Positions 14,861-22,935 of a DNA stretch of 22,935 bases are shown piece after piece (positions within the stretch are counted from its first letter, which is position 1; every line of letters starts with the position of its first letter). The notes beneath the pieces are model-generated. The model made no database searches, was not told where the DNA came from, and worked only from the letters and a program-made list of their open reading frames with translations. The stretch is from a virus. The translations under genes and the position numbers were made by a program. The DNA lies in IMG/VR virus record IMGVR_UViG_3300020444_000010, positions 1 through 22,935 of that record; one strand, given 5' to 3'.

Positions 14861-14870
14861 TTTATTCTCC

Positions 14871-17800
14871 TTATACTGCGTCTAATGATAGCCAGTATTC
14901 TACTGCGTTTATTTTTATCTTTATTTTATGACTAGCTGTATACGTGCCAATAGCTTCAACGTCTTGTTTTAAAACTAAAGCTAGTGTAGAATTTCCTGTA
15001 CTAGTCACCCTATCGGCAAAAATAGAAATTTGGTCAGTAATTTGTCCACCTGCAACTCCTTCTGCTATATTTATACAATTACTACCTGTATTAGTAGCAG
15101 TACCTATGTTAAGATTACAGGGTTCGGTTCCATCTTCATCCCGTGACTTTATATCTACAGTGCCTCCAAAAACTGCACTTCTAGCGGGGATGGCCATTTC
15201 GCAATAAGTATTCCAACCAGTAGTGGCATAATTATCCGTAAGAGCATTGCCAAACCAGCCCCCAGCAGAGGCCGTGCCTCGAGAAGCACCCCCGACTCCT
15301 ATACCTCCGGTTCCACCAATTCCAGCTATACCACTCATCTCATCAGCAGTACCTTGAGTCCACATTACAACGGACTCACTCCCTATCGCTGCCCCTACAC
15401 CTAAATGGAACTCTCTACCTGTAGCCAGAGATGCATTAGAGCCCGCTTTTATTGTATCTACTTCAATTGTACCCGTTTTTATAGCTCCTCCATCAATTAT
15501 GGTAGCTGATTGGGTACCCTCTTCATTCATTGCGAGAGATAAATTAGTAAAAGTAACTAATCCATCAAATGATGTCCATGGAAATACAGCACTCATAGTT
15601 TCTGTATAAGCACCATCATATTCTGTTTCTTGAAAAACTACTTTTACAGCATGAAGTTTATTAGCCCTTGTATCACCACTAGCAGGAAGATCGGGAGGAT
15701 CATAGTCAGTATCCCAGCCTGCAGCGGTAGTTGAAGCTTCTGACTCACCAAAATCATAGGCTACTGTATATAGTGATGGGGCAGTAGGGGCAGTAGCTTG
15801 ATAATGATTATGAAAAAAGTATACTTGAGCATTACGAAGGGGCTCTCCGTCAGGTCCTGTAGCTCCAGTTTCTCCAGGTGTTCCGTCTTGTCCGTTTGTT
15901 CCGTCTTGTCCAGTATCCCCTTGATGAGACTTAGCAAAAGATTGCACTCTAGTAAATGTAGAAGTAGTTCCCGTAGCGTCTTTTACTGCTATATTATAAG
16001 TAATAGTAGCAGTATCTGCGCTCATACTATTATGAACACCATACCTTCTTATATTGGAAGAAACAGTTGAAGCACTACCAATAGATATACCACTTCCTGT
16101 TACACTAGAAATTACAAATTGACTATTACCTGTTCCATAATTTAATTGAGTCGTTCCCAACCAAGCGGTTATATCAGTACCTGAATTAGTATAAGTAACT
16201 ACTCCTGCTACAGTAACTGGAAGAGTATGAGCTTCATTACTTAAAACTGTAACTATTGCATCTGATCCAGCTTGAAGTCCTGAAGCGGTTATTTGATCTC
16301 TTGCATAAATTGTGCCTGAGCTAGATCCTTCTCGTATTTGTACTTCTATCTTTTCAGGCATAGAACTATAATTAGTCGGAGGAGTATAAGTGTAAGTATT
16401 GGTAGTAGTATTTTGAACACTAACATCATTCTTAAAAAACTGATAATAAGGAGTTCCAGTAGTATTCATAGCTGTTGATGTTACAACAGCACTTGTGGGG
16501 GAGGGAACAAGACCACTAGTATTATATTCAAAAGTTTGATCTCCCATTGTTAAATTAACAGCTCGTGCACTTGTTCCTGCAGAGCCATCAGCGCCTGCAG
16601 CTCCGTCAACTCCGTCGTCCGCAAACCTTCCTACAACCGTGGATCCTGACCAGTTAGCTGAGACACTGTCTCCCGATGAGGGATTTCCAAGAATAGCTCT
16701 TTGCGCTCTCCACAGAGCTTTATTAGAGGTTGTCATAGAAGGTGCCCCATCGTACCAAGGACTACTAGGACTATCGAACCCCCAAGAGTTACTTGGAGCA
16801 CTAGGAGAAGTATCAGAGTCAGAGGTTACTGCAAATATATATTCAATACCCGCTCCATCAGCTCCATCTGCTCCTTCAACACCGTCGTCTGCAAACCTTC
16901 CTACAACCGTAGAATCCGACCAGCTATCAGAAACAGCATCTCCGACATCGGGGTTTCCAAGAATAGCTCTCTGCGCTCTCCACAGAGCTTTGTTAGAAGT
17001 ATCTAACGAAGGGGCTGCGTCGCTCCAAGGACTTTGAGGACTATCGAACCCCCAATTATTATTTGGAGCACTAGGAGAAGTACCTGAGTCAGAGGTTTTT
17101 GCAAATATAAATTCAATACCCGCTCCATCATCTCCATCCTGTCCAGCAACGCCCTGAAGCCCAGTAGCTCCTGCGTCTCCATCGTCTCCAAACCTTCCTA
17201 CAACCGTGGAACCGGACCAGCTATCAGAAACAGCATCTCCGACATCAGGCGTTCCTTCAATATCTCTTTGGGCTCTCCACAGAGCTTTGTTAGATGTTGT
17301 CATAGACGGAGCCCCATCATACCAAGGACTGCTAGGTTGATCGAACCCCCAAGAGTTATTTGGAGCACTAGGAGAAGTACCTGAGTCAGCAGTTATTGCA
17401 AATATATATTCAATACCTACTCCATCCTCTCCAGCTGCTCCTTCAGCTCCATCTGCTCCAGCTACTCCATCAGCTCCAGGAGCGCTCATTACTACAGCAT
17501 CTGACCACTCTCCTATAGCAATAGTATCACTAGTAGTAGTGGAACTAGCTGTAGCTTGTCTTACCCATAAATAAGATCCTGCTGCTACTGTAGGAACTGT
17601 GGGAGTCCAGCTTTGTAAATTACCATCTGTAGCTACTGCTCCTGAGCTAAATGTATAAGTAACTGTACCAGTAAAAGCAGTAGGAGCAGTAGATCCATCT
17701 GTAGAGGCTCGATATAAAGATACTAAAGCGTTAGACCTGCCAGAAATTCCAGCTTCTGTATCTACATTAGTAAAGATAGAGTATTTTTCAAATGTATTAT

Positions 17801-18722
17801 TATTATTTCTTATAGTATAAACTAGTGAATCATAATCTGGATCAATCGTAAGACCTTGTTTTTTAATAGAAGAACCAGAAATAGCAGTAGTAAAAGTTCT
17901 ATCAATATTTAATGAAACATCTGAATCAATATAAGTAACTATACCCGCTTTTGTACTATTAAAGTATATTATGTCATCAATCTCATATTCAGTTTGAAAG
18001 TCAGTTCCATTACCTACTACTTCATTAGATTCAGCAGCTACTGTAACAGTGCCTGTTTGAGTTACAAAAGTGTCCTCTGCAACAACATCCCCATCTCCTG
18101 TATCATAAAAATATGGAATGTTTAAATTATTAGATGAAGAAAATACAGTATCTTCATATTTAATTAGTTTCCAAGGGTCATCAGCATCACTATAATCGAA
18201 AAGTATATAATGAGATTTAATTGCTTGTTCATCGTTTCCAAAAGTGCTAAAATCTAGAGAGGCTACATCTGTACAATCTTGTTCAAATCTATCTGTTTCT
18301 CCCGCATAAAAAGTGGTAAAAACTTGAGGAGCTCCTCCGCCTGCAAAAGACCAACTAGTTGTATTATCTACACTAAAAGTTCCACCAGTAATGGAAGTAG
18401 CTGAATTAATAACCCCACCTATACAAACCCTACCAAATCTTTTCGCAGTAGGATCTAAAGGTGGATTTTTTACTTGAAATTTAGTTATAATTTTTTCTGA
18501 TTTATGGCCTTCATTATTTACAGCTCGTACAGCAACTGAGTATTTTCCTTTAGGCAAAGGAAGAGGTCCACCAGAAGTTACACTAGGAGGTACAACAAGA
18601 GGATTGGGATACCCTGGAATATTATGATGGAGTTCATATTCTTTTAAATGCTCATATATACTCCCATCCGCATTTAAAGGTGGGTCCCAAAAAATTGATA
18701 CATTTTCTTCTTTTTGCGTCAT
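14871..18722 (-). CDS. Central tail fibre with tandem repeats and collagen-like linkers
   Basis: A 1283-residue protein that looks like the C-terminal half of a J-type tail protein carried as its own gene. Residues 8-85 form a fibronectin III-like domain (VSIFWDPPLNADGSIYEHLK, KGKYSVAVRAVNNEG). About 400-432 is a G-A-D/G-A-E collagen-like linker. Three tandem repeats of 90-100 residues follow at about 432-530, 532-621 and 622-718, each with IEYIFA, SPSAPNNSWGFD, SNKALWRAQR and STVVGRF. A second linker, GQDGTNGQDGTPGETG, is near 935-960. Around 1080-1095 AIKTGTIEVDTIKAG is typical of central fibres. The gene overlaps J by ATGA. Likely host-recognition fibre at the tail tip. Confidence 0.85.
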   Translation of the reverse strand: MTQKEENVSIFWDPPLNADGSIYEHLKEYELHHNIPGYPNPLVVPPSVTSGGPLPLPKGKYSVAVRAVNNEGHKSEKIITKFQVKNPPLDPTAKRFGRVCIGGVINSATSITGGTFSVDNTTSWSFAGGGAPQVFTTFYAGETDRFEQDCTDVASLDFSTFGNDEQAIKSHYILFDYSDADDPWKLIKYEDTVFSSSNNLNIPYFYDTGDGDVVAEDTFVTQTGTVTVAAESNEVVGNGTDFQTEYEIDDIIYFNSTKAGIVTYIDSDVSLNIDRTFTTAISGSSIKKQGLTIDPDYDSLVYTIRNNNNTFEKYSIFTNVDTEAGISGRSNALVSLYRASTDGSTAPTAFTGTVTYTFSSGAVATDGNLQSWTPTVPTVAAGSYLWVRQATASSTTTSDTIAIGEWSDAVVMSAPGADGVAGADGAEGAAGEDGVGIEYIFAITADSGTSPSAPNNSWGFDQPSSPWYDGAPSMTTSNKALWRAQRDIEGTPDVGDAVSDSWSGSTVVGRFGDDGDAGATGLQGVAGQDGDDGAGIEFIFAKTSDSGTSPSAPNNNWGFDSPQSPWSDAAPSLDTSNKALWRAQRAILGNPDVGDAVSDSWSDSTVVGRFADDGVEGADGADGAGIEYIFAVTSDSDTSPSAPSNSWGFDSPSSPWYDGAPSMTTSNKALWRAQRAILGNPSSGDSVSANWSGSTVVGRFADDGVDGAAGADGSAGTSARAVNLTMGDQTFEYNTSGLVPSPTSAVVTSTAMNTTGTPYYQFFKNDVSVQNTTTNTYTYTPPTNYSSMPEKIEVQIREGSSSGTIYARDQITASGLQAGSDAIVTVLSNEAHTLPVTVAGVVTYTNSGTDITAWLGTTQLNYGTGNSQFVISSVTGSGISIGSASTVSSNIRRYGVHNSMSADTATITYNIAVKDATGTTSTFTRVQSFAKSHQGDTGQDGTNGQDGTPGETGATGPDGEPLRNAQVYFFHNHYQATAPTAPSLYTVAYDFGESEASTTAAGWDTDYDPPDLPASGDTRANKLHAVKVVFQETEYDGAYTETMSAVFPWTSFDGLVTFTNLSLAMNEEGTQSATIIDGGAIKTGTIEVDTIKAGSNASLATGREFHLGVGAAIGSESVVMWTQGTADEMSGIAGIGGTGGIGVGGASRGTASAGGWFGNALTDNYATTGWNTYCEMAIPARSAVFGGTVDIKSRDEDGTEPCNLNIGTATNTGSNCINIAEGVAGGQITDQISIFADRVTSTGNSTLALVLKQDVEAIGTYTASHKIKIKINAVEYWLSLDAV
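16566..17430. repeat. Three tandem coding repeats in the central fibre
   Basis: Three consecutive units of roughly 270-300 bases encode repeats that share IEYIFA/IEFIFA, GTSPSAPNN/TSPSAPSN, WGFDSP, ALWRAQRAI and VVGRFADDG. The units are separated by short collagen-like spacers. Long near-identical DNA runs (for example around SNKALWRAQR) make in-frame unit gain or loss likely. Confidence 0.85.
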
Positions 18723-21562
18723 GATTTTATAATATTTAGATTTGTAATTGCAGGTACAAATTCTCCGGGAGGTAATAACGTATCTACATAAGGTTGCCCA
18801 AAATCAATATCAATATCATCGAATTTCTGATTATAATGTTCTACTGCTATTATATTATAAATATTTTTACCTCCGTCTTTAATATCTAATATTTTATACA
18901 TCTTCTTAGAAGCATCTGCTATAACTCCTGAAGCTGTAACAACTTCTCTTAACACCCAAATACTTTCTCTCTCAGGAGCTACACTAAAATGTGGAGTGGA
19001 AATACTCAAAGTAGCAGTAGCTCCATCGTCAGTATTGACTGATCCAGTTTCCACGTGAGTATAAGGCGCCCAGTTAATTTGTACTATAACATCGTCATCA
19101 TCTTGAATATTAGAGGCGGCTTCATTAGTAGTAAAGCCAGGAATTATATCCCCTCTTTCATAATCTACTGTACTTATAGTTGCTTTATCTTGTGCTAAAA
19201 AAGGTACAGGAGCGGATATAATAACACTTAAATCATAAGCACTTCCCGAATTAAGAGTAATAGTTCTGTCTAAAGGTATCACACCCGCAGTAATCTCTCC
19301 TGTGCTAGAAATTCTTCCGCTATATGCTACATCATATCTATCTGCGTCTTGAATATTAACAATGTCTCCAGGCGCTAGAAAGACCGCATTAAGTGCAGTT
19401 TTAAAACTTACAACTTCTGATTGATTAATCGCTGTCCATAGTTTCCAACGTCCATAACGCGTAGCTTGTCCTATAGAAGTGGCTCCAAATGCTACTGCCT
19501 CTTCTGAAATTATTTTTCCTGTTTCTACAATATTCTGTTTATCTTCTACTAAAAGAGCTTCTGGAGTGTAATCATTCTCAGGATTATTCCAAGTAACCAC
19601 CACCTGATTTGATCTTAATTTTGCCCCTGTTCCTTCATAGTTAAAAGCTCCTTCTATAACATTACCTTTTGTAAAGTTAAAAACAGGATCTTTTGCTTGA
19701 TCTACTACTGGGACAATATGACCTTCAGACCAATATAAAATAGCCCTAAAAGTAGTGGCCATATCTTTAATAACTTTATAAGACTCAGTAGCTTTTGTTA
19801 AATAAATATTTGCTTTAAATCTAGGCTCAGTACTTCCTTTCCCATCTGGGACTAATTCATCACAGTATCTTGCAATTCTATATAAAGTATATATATCAAA
19901 ATCTTTATATTTTAACCAAGAGCCTAATCCGTATCTACTATTATTAAGAATATCAAAAAATACCCAAGCCGGATTATCTGTATAAACAAGTTTAGATCTG
20001 AAATTACCATCCCAGTCTTGATCTTCAGAAGCGTCTACTACTCCTGAACCAGGGTCTCGTCTATAATTAGCAATTCCATCAGAGCTTTCCTCTCTAGTAA
20101 CATAATTACTAGGTACTAAAACTAGCCTTCCCCTACATAAATAAGATCTTTTAGGAACATTATTAAAAGTCTCTGCATCAACTCTTACATTAGCATAAGC
20201 TGTCCAAGGATAAGTAAATCTTTCTTTTACTATACAAACTGTACTGGCTAATGCTGAAGAAAACTGTACATTCATATGCCCTGGATCATCATAAGTACCA
20301 TCTTTATTTATTCCTACATCATCACGAGTACATTTAGTAATTTTTAATCGAAAATCAGTAAAAGGTTTAAATCTATCAAGATCTAAATTTTCTTGAATAT
20401 AAAAAGAATTATTTTGTTCTGCTCTATGATAGTAAAATTCTCCATCTACTCTATAATTAAAATAATCTACTGGATCCCCGAAACCAGAACCTTTATTAAT
20501 AGCTATTTCTATTTTATATGCTTGTAATCCATTATATATTTTTTGAGACTCATTACTACTTTGTATTAAAGCTGGATAGGAAAACACAAGTCTAACTTCA
20601 TCTACTTGACGAGCAGTAGAAGCGCTAAGATTCATATCAGCAGAAGTCAGATATATAGGAGTTCCTTCTGACTCATCTGGCCAAGTACTCCCTGCATCAT
20701 TATAAATAAAAGCATCCCCATGATTTGCAGTAATACTGGTAGAACCACCTCCATATATATCATGAATAGGAGGTTGATATAATGTTCCTTTTCTGAACTG
20801 ATATGAAAAACTTTTATATTTAGAAGTATCTGAAATTACATTATTATTTGTAAAACTAGAATGATGCTCAGCATCAGTAATATCACATTTATAAGTACCA
20901 GTAGGAACATTAGTAGCAGAAGATAAAGTTATAGCACTAGCAGTGTTACTAGCAATTTGATAAGATCCATCAATAATTACTTTATACTCTCCTCCAGTTT
21001 TATCTAAAAATTCATTTGGTATAACGCTTCCTGCAGGAACAGCAGTAGCTACAGTATTAGAAGTTATATTTGTTATATAACCAATAAAATAAGTTTTATC
21101 ACTAAGTTCTAATCGAACTACAGGTTGATTATTCGGAGAATTAGTAGGATCTTGTTTCATCCAACTTAGGAAAAAAGCAGAAGCTGCAGTAATTGTTATT
21201 TCGGGATTTTCAGTAGTAGTTGATCTAACTGCATTTGCCCCCGTTTGTCCAGTAGTTTCTATTATTCTTAAATATTTTCGGCCTGTTGAAGTACCTCCTG
21301 TAAAACTAGAAAGAGTTTCATTTGCAACAGATACTGCAGTAGTTCCATCAAAAGTAAAATTAGCTGGTCCATTAGATAAATGTTGTCCCGCCTGACTTTC
21401 ATCAGCCGCAGCACTACTATCTAAATATATTGAAGATGACCCTTTTACTAAGCCATCAATAGGCCCTTCTGAAATTATATCAGTACAAGAAATATATTGA
21501 TTCTTATTTATGGTGCTTGTAGGCATTGATGCACCAGTTATGCCGTGAATCATTATACTCAT
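18719..21562 (-). CDS. J: Tail tip / host-specificity protein, lambda J-like
   Basis: A 947-residue J-type protein that forms the tail tip hub. Landmarks in order: SEGPIDGLVKG near 32-42 (a J start hallmark); NPAWVFFDILNNSRYGLGSW near 530-550; LYRIARYCDELVPDG near 560-575 followed by EPRFKANIYL; ATTFRAILYWSEGHIVPV; and VAFGATSIGQATRYGRWKL near 687-706, then FLAPGDIVNIQD. These match lambda J's conserved central region closely. Lambda J is 1132 residues and includes C-terminal fibronectin domains; here the equivalent part is the separate downstream gene, coupled by ATGA. The start overlaps the I-like gene by ATGA. High confidence in the family; receptor unknown. Confidence 0.93.
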   Translation of the reverse strand: MSIMIHGITGASMPTSTINKNQYISCTDIISEGPIDGLVKGSSSIYLDSSAAADESQAGQHLSNGPANFTFDGTTAVSVANETLSSFTGGTSTGRKYLRIIETTGQTGANAVRSTTTENPEITITAASAFFLSWMKQDPTNSPNNQPVVRLELSDKTYFIGYITNITSNTVATAVPAGSVIPNEFLDKTGGEYKVIIDGSYQIASNTASAITLSSATNVPTGTYKCDITDAEHHSSFTNNNVISDTSKYKSFSYQFRKGTLYQPPIHDIYGGGSTSITANHGDAFIYNDAGSTWPDESEGTPIYLTSADMNLSASTARQVDEVRLVFSYPALIQSSNESQKIYNGLQAYKIEIAINKGSGFGDPVDYFNYRVDGEFYYHRAEQNNSFYIQENLDLDRFKPFTDFRLKITKCTRDDVGINKDGTYDDPGHMNVQFSSALASTVCIVKERFTYPWTAYANVRVDAETFNNVPKRSYLCRGRLVLVPSNYVTREESSDGIANYRRDPGSGVVDASEDQDWDGNFRSKLVYTDNPAWVFFDILNNSRYGLGSWLKYKDFDIYTLYRIARYCDELVPDGKGSTEPRFKANIYLTKATESYKVIKDMATTFRAILYWSEGHIVPVVDQAKDPVFNFTKGNVIEGAFNYEGTGAKLRSNQVVVTWNNPENDYTPEALLVEDKQNIVETGKIISEEAVAFGATSIGQATRYGRWKLWTAINQSEVVSFKTALNAVFLAPGDIVNIQDADRYDVAYSGRISSTGEITAGVIPLDRTITLNSGSAYDLSVIISAPVPFLAQDKATISTVDYERGDIIPGFTTNEAASNIQDDDDVIVQINWAPYTHVETGSVNTDDGATATLSISTPHFSVAPERESIWVLREVVTASGVIADASKKMYKILDIKDGGKNIYNIIAVEHYNQKFDDIDIDFGQPYVDTLLPPGEFVPAITNLNIIKS

Positions 21563-22296
21563 GGTGCTGGGTTTGGCTCTCCTAAGCCTTCTCCTAGTAA
21601 AATATTATCTTTTTCTGGATTAAAAATTGGAGCAACGTTAGTATTATCAACAGTACCTACTGTAGCATGAACTGTTGCTGCTTCAAATGATACCATATTA
21701 GTAGAGCCTCCCATATCTATTCCGTTATTTACTGCCATAGAAATAGGCTGACCTGCTACTCTAAGTTCTCCATATAATAAAGGAACTGGATCCCCTTCTA
21801 TTATTATATTTGTATCTCCTGAGTATAAATAACCTTCATCTTCTTGATCTTCAGTGGCCGGGTCTGGTGCTAGCATGCCTTGTATACCTTGCATGCCTAA
21901 TGTTATTCCTAAAGTAACAATAGCCTGAGTCCATCCAGCAGCAGTTCCAAATCCAGCAGCTCCATGTAACCAACCACCTAATGGGCCAGATACCATAAAT
22001 AAAGCTATTGCTGTTACAACTTTGAATGCATCGCTTTTAGACCCTGCAGGAACAGCAGCAATAGTAACATCTCCTTCTTTTATAGGAGTAAGTAGTTCAT
22101 TTTCCTCTATATCTTTACCCGCAAAGTTAATCGTAAAGTCTACTCCTTTTTCATGACTTTCTAATAAATATTGTCTGAATCCAGGACGATTACAATCAAT
22201 ACATTTAAGTATATCCGCATAAGAATTAGCGTTCATAGAAAACTCAGATCCAAACCTCTTTTCTATTTCCCCTATTAAGTATACTTTACGGTTCAT
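21559..22296 (-). CDS. I: Tail assembly protein, lambda I-like
   Basis: A 245-residue protein in the lambda I position between K-like and J-like genes. The N-terminal 80 residues look like the beta-grasp domain of that family (KVYLIGEIEKRFGSEFSMNA, PIKEGDVTIAAVPAGSKS). About 92-140 is a hydrophobic, glycine-rich stretch (TAIALFMVSGPLGGWLHGAA, GWTQAIVTLGITLGMQGIQG), usual in this family. The C-terminal part contains GDPVPLLYGELRVAGQPIS, a hallmark of the family. It overlaps the K-like gene by 11 bases and J by 4, so the three are translated together. It is needed for tail-tip assembly by analogy with lambda. Confidence 0.9.
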   Translation of the reverse strand: MNRKVYLIGEIEKRFGSEFSMNANSYADILKCIDCNRPGFRQYLLESHEKGVDFTINFAGKDIEENELLTPIKEGDVTIAAVPAGSKSDAFKVVTAIALFMVSGPLGGWLHGAAGFGTAAGWTQAIVTLGITLGMQGIQGMLAPDPATEDQEDEGYLYSGDTNIIIEGDPVPLLYGELRVAGQPISMAVNNGIDMGGSTNMVSFEAATVHATVGTVDNTNVAPIFNPEKDNILLGEGLGEPNPAP

Positions 22297-22935
22297 ATCT
22301 ATATGCCTGTTTAAAAAATCTTTTCCATAATGGATATATATTTTCCCTACATGAAATCCTATTTTCCATATGATGGTAAAATAAATCGTTTCCTAAATAA
22401 ACTCCGCAATGATTAGGAATACTTCCTTCAATTGCAAAAATTAATAAATCATTTTTTTGTAAATTATCTACAGGACTAAAGCCCCATTCTTTAATGTGCT
22501 CATCCGTCATATAATTTTCATTAGATTTCCACCAATCTTTCTTATATGCTCTTTTCTTTTTTAAATCAATATACAGTTCTTTTCTGTAATAATCTCTTAC
22601 TGCTTCTAAACAGTCTGTAACGCCCCACTCATAATCTCTGCCCATTAAAGGAATATCTGAGTTTTTTGGCTCCAATTTATACCCATCCATACTAGGATAA
22701 CTAAAAATATAATATGGTATATCAGAAGCATTACAATATTTTATATCACTTTCACTAGGTTCACAGGAGGAATTAACATGACTATGTACTATTCCTACCA
22801 CATCATGAGTATGGTATATCTTAATATATTCATCAGGGTCTAGTGCAAAATCATTATCCTCCTGAGCTACATTAGTACAAGGAAGCCATTTTAATTTTCC
22901 TTTTTTAACTGCTAAAACGCCACAACCTTCTCTAG
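22286..22935 (-). CDS. K: Tail tip peptidase, lambda K-like (JAB + NlpC/P60), 5' end cut
   Basis: A truncated gene: 215 residues are visible and the reading frame runs off the window edge, so the true start is outside. Residues 2-63 form the JAMM metalloprotease (JAB/MPN) part. The motif H50-S-H52-x7-S60-x2-D63 is exact and E2 sits where the general-acid glutamate is expected. An NlpC/P60 domain follows with C108 in VTDCLEAV, H175 in PNHCGVYLGN and H187 or H188 in FYHHM. This two-domain layout is that of lambda K, which acts at the tail tip, with the NlpC part able to cut peptidoglycan. A GTG at 22801 is not the start, because the JAMM motif continues upstream. Confidence 0.92.
   Translation of the reverse strand, partial: REGCGVLAVKKGKLKWLPCTNVAQEDNDFALDPDEYIKIYHTHDVVGIVHSHVNSSCEPSESDIKYCNASDIPYYIFSYPSMDGYKLEPKNSDIPLMGRDYEWGVTDCLEAVRDYYRKELYIDLKKKRAYKKDWWKSNENYMTDEHIKEWGFSPVDNLQKNDLLIFAIEGSIPNHCGVYLGNDLFYHHMENRISCRENIYPLWKRFFKQAYRYEP

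Noticed and set aside
16639-17037. Plus-strand open frames across the tandem repeats of the central fibre
   Set aside because: They mirror the coding repeats, have no ribosome site, and oppose the direction of every supported gene.
18715-18725. Frameshift joining the J-like gene and the central fibre
   Set aside because: The junction is an ordinary ATGA stop-start overlap like others here, and the second protein begins with a plausible short lead into a fibronectin domain. Kept as a split gene, with a check suggested.
22799-22801. GTG as the start of the K-like gene
   Set aside because: The JAMM metal motif and its upstream glutamate are encoded through and before this codon, so the frame continues past the window edge.

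Overview
This window reads as the tail-tip and receptor-binding end of a tailed bacteriophage genome, or of a prophage of one. The gene order matches the lambda-type siphovirus tail tip: a K-like JAB plus NlpC/P60 protein, then an I-like assembly protein, then a J-like tail-tip protein. These are followed by a long run of fibre-like proteins. All supported genes lie on the minus strand, so transcription runs from high to low coordinates. Genes are packed tightly, with ATGA or TAATG overlaps and GGAG-type ribosome sites. The fibre families (repeated beta-structured domain proteins, adaptor-headed fibres), a phage flavin-dependent halogenase and several 2-oxoglutarate dioxygenases together suggest a marine phage. 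The host cannot be named from sequence alone. No integrase, capsid, packaging, replication or tRNA gene is visible.

Region 1 (22935 to 14871) holds the tail-tip core: K-like (cut by the window edge), I-like, J-like, and a 1283-residue central fibre coupled to J by a 4-base overlap. The fibre carries the fibronectin-like, tandem-repeat and collagen-like parts that many phages fuse to J. A 103-residue unknown protein follows. Region 2 (14482 to 6643) starts at a perfect-consensus sigma70-type promoter (TTGACA, 17 bp, TATAAT). It encodes a BppU-like small protein, a linker protein, three fibres sharing an adaptor-type N-terminus, a 916-residue lectin-like repeat protein, a tail-fibre assembly chaperone-like protein and three small proteins. 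One of these small proteins has only 52 residues.

Region 3 (6585 to 84) starts at a second, almost identical promoter. It encodes a fibre with carbohydrate-binding-like repeats, a collagen-like and glycine-rich fibre, a 125-residue unknown, a flavin-dependent tryptophan-halogenase-family enzyme, and three different 2-oxoglutarate/Fe(II) dioxygenases in one tight operon.

The most interesting reading is that Region 3 is a self-contained module. It would make two adhesive fibre proteins, one collagen-like and rich in proline and threonine with a Trp/Tyr/Cys island, together with four oxidative tailoring enzymes (one halogenase, three hydroxylase-type) that could modify those fibres or host surface and metabolite targets. 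The co-expression is read from the sequence; the substrate link is inference. The duplicated promoter flanking Region 2 would make Region 2 an exchangeable cassette.
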